63,520 nucleotides of DNA. Source: an uncultured Prevotellaceae bacterium. Its GTDB lineage: Bacteria > Bacteroidota > Bacteroidia > Bacteroidales > Bacteroidaceae. Location: positions 1 to 63,520 of the forward strand of contig CACYYG010000016.1 in the NCBI GenBank assembly GCA_902778535.1, read 5' to 3'. Under the pieces are notes generated by a model. The model saw nothing but the letters and a program-made list of their open reading frames with translations. It searched no databases and had not been told where the DNA came from. Below, piece after piece: positions 63,053-63,520 of the stretch. Position 1 is the first letter of the stretch; each line of letters begins with the position of its first letter. The translations under genes were made by a program, and so were the position numbers.

Positions 63053-63178
63053 TTAGTCGTTATAACCCCATCTCTCTGATACTCGGTCGTTAGCAATGAA
63101 CTTCACGCCCACCTTCACTACGCGTCGACCCTCCGCATGGAAGTGTAGGGCGTTGTCGCGGCTAACCGCGTCGTTCAT
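63053..63178 (-). CDS. Small 41-residue ORF
   Basis: ATG at 63178, stop at 63053, encoding 41 residues; the part RRVVKVGVKFIANDRVSERW has a protein-like composition with good strand periodicity. It lies 32 bp before the 929-residue gene on the same strand. It may be a real small protein or the relic end of a larger gene, since the frame stays open some way upstream. No strong ribosome-binding context. Confidence 0.35.
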   Translation of the reverse strand: MNDAVSRDNALHFHAEGRRVVKVGVKFIANDRVSERWGYND

Positions 63179-63182
63179 AAAA

Positions 63183-63245
63183 ATAGATATATCTTTTTTT
63201 TCAAAAAGGTCATGGTTTTGAAAAAATCTATCGATAGATTTTTTT
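63183..63245. repeat. Dyad array, 3 units, about 21.5-bp period
   Basis: Centres near 63189.5 (AGATATATCT), 63211-63212 (AAAAAGGTCATGGTTTTG) and 63232.5 (ATCTATCGATAGAT). The last shares its core and A/T flanks with the arrays at 1.1 and 50.45 kb. Found between the repeat-protein gene and the 41-residue ORF. Confidence 0.7.
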
Positions 63246-63285
63246 GTAAGTATCTATGGCCTTAAAATGACTGTTGTTTTTATTC

Positions 63286-63520
63286 CTACGGATCGAATAT
63301 TTTTCCGGTTGAGGCGGCTTTGGCGAAGGCGGCTATATCATCAGCGCTGGGCATGTCGATATCGGGCAATGAGAATTTACCCGTGGAGGCAGCTTCGGCA
63401 AAGTCGGAAATTTTCTCTGCGGTGTCAGAGTCGATCTGCGGCGGCCGAACCTTTCCTGTGGAAGCGGCTTCGGCAAAGTCGGAAATTTTCTCTGCTGTGT
63501 CAGAGTCGATCTGCGGCGGC
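63286..63520 (-). CDS. 3' end of a gene with 25-residue tandem repeats (partial)
   Basis: Open from the window edge to a TAG at 63286-63288; the 5' part is beyond the window. The last 77 codons are three repeats of 25 residues with core DSDTAEKISDFAEAASTGK. The final copy is diverged (IDMPSADDIAAFAKAASTGK) and ends IFDP. Each unit is probably one helix plus a Pro-rich turn. No family recognised. It lies upstream of the effector candidate on the same strand, and may belong to the same module. Confidence 0.65.
   Translation of the reverse strand, partial: PPQIDSDTAEKISDFAEAASTGKVRPPQIDSDTAEKISDFAEAASTGKFSLPDIDMPSADDIAAFAKAASTGKIFDP
63361..63520. repeat. 75-bp tandem repeat in coding sequence
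   Basis: Two complete-looking copies 75 bp apart differ at only about three positions over the compared stretch (for example GGAAATTTTCTCTGC at 63406 and 63481). The in-frame period allows copy number to change without a frameshift. The repeat may go on past the window end. Confidence 0.85.

Overview
The window looks like a Bacteroidota chromosome, most likely Prevotellaceae. The signs are SusC/SusD pairs, fasciclin-domain lipoproteins, type IX secretion (PorQ and secreted proteins with short C-terminal sorting-like tails), and promoters of the TTG-N19/20-TAnnTTTG form in place of a classic -10 box. Calls rest on reading motifs by eye; no database search was run.

Layout. (1) 1-1.2 kb: a truncated XRE regulator, then a gene-poor stretch with a structured small-RNA candidate and arrays of short dyads. 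(2) 1.2-18.9 kb, minus strand: a nutrient-uptake locus in the order fasciclin lipoprotein, SusC, SusD, fasciclin, fasciclin, SusC, SusD. (3) 19.4-28.2 kb: secreted carbohydrate proteins, namely two large secreted proteins, a family-4-like rhamnogalacturonan lyase and, divergently, a GH13 SusA-like amylase. (4) 28.8-36 kb: four lipoprotein genes, one fusing a periplasmic-binding domain to a legumain/GPI8-like (C13) peptidase, lying between a broken copy and the intact copy of porQ. (5) 36-38.4 kb: porQ, cmk and a fumarylacetoacetate-hydrolase-family gene.

(6) 38.4-58.9 kb, minus strand: the most remarkable part. One promoter at about 58.97 kb seems to drive 17 tightly packed genes. They encode a ubiquitin-like protein ending in a single glycine, an E2 with an intact HPN...Cys site, a membrane JAB/JAMM isopeptidase, a polytopic membrane protein with VWA, RING-H2-like and FHA-like parts, an E1 (ThiF/UBA fold), four proteins resembling type VI/phage baseplate components (TssG-, TssK-, TssE- and TssF-like), a peptidoglycan-binding membrane protein, a GH73 glucosaminidase with LysM, a membrane Ser/Thr kinase, secreted partner proteins and a PP2C phosphatase. 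The E1 gene overlaps the TssG-like gene, so conjugation and baseplate modules form one unit. I infer an envelope-anchored, baseplate-containing apparatus controlled by ubiquitin-like conjugation and protein phosphorylation. No sheath, tube, spike, ClpV or TssM gene is visible here.

(7) 59.2-63.5 kb, minus strand: a DUF2931-like gene, a large AT-richer coiled-coil protein (effector candidate), a 41-codon ORF, and the 3' end of a gene with 25-residue tandem repeats running off the window.

Two repeat classes recur. One is intergenic arrays of about 17-bp dyads at a 21-22 bp period (five loci, different sequences). The other is 7-8 bp microsatellites next to start codons, one of which codes for part of a SusD lipoprotein signal peptide.
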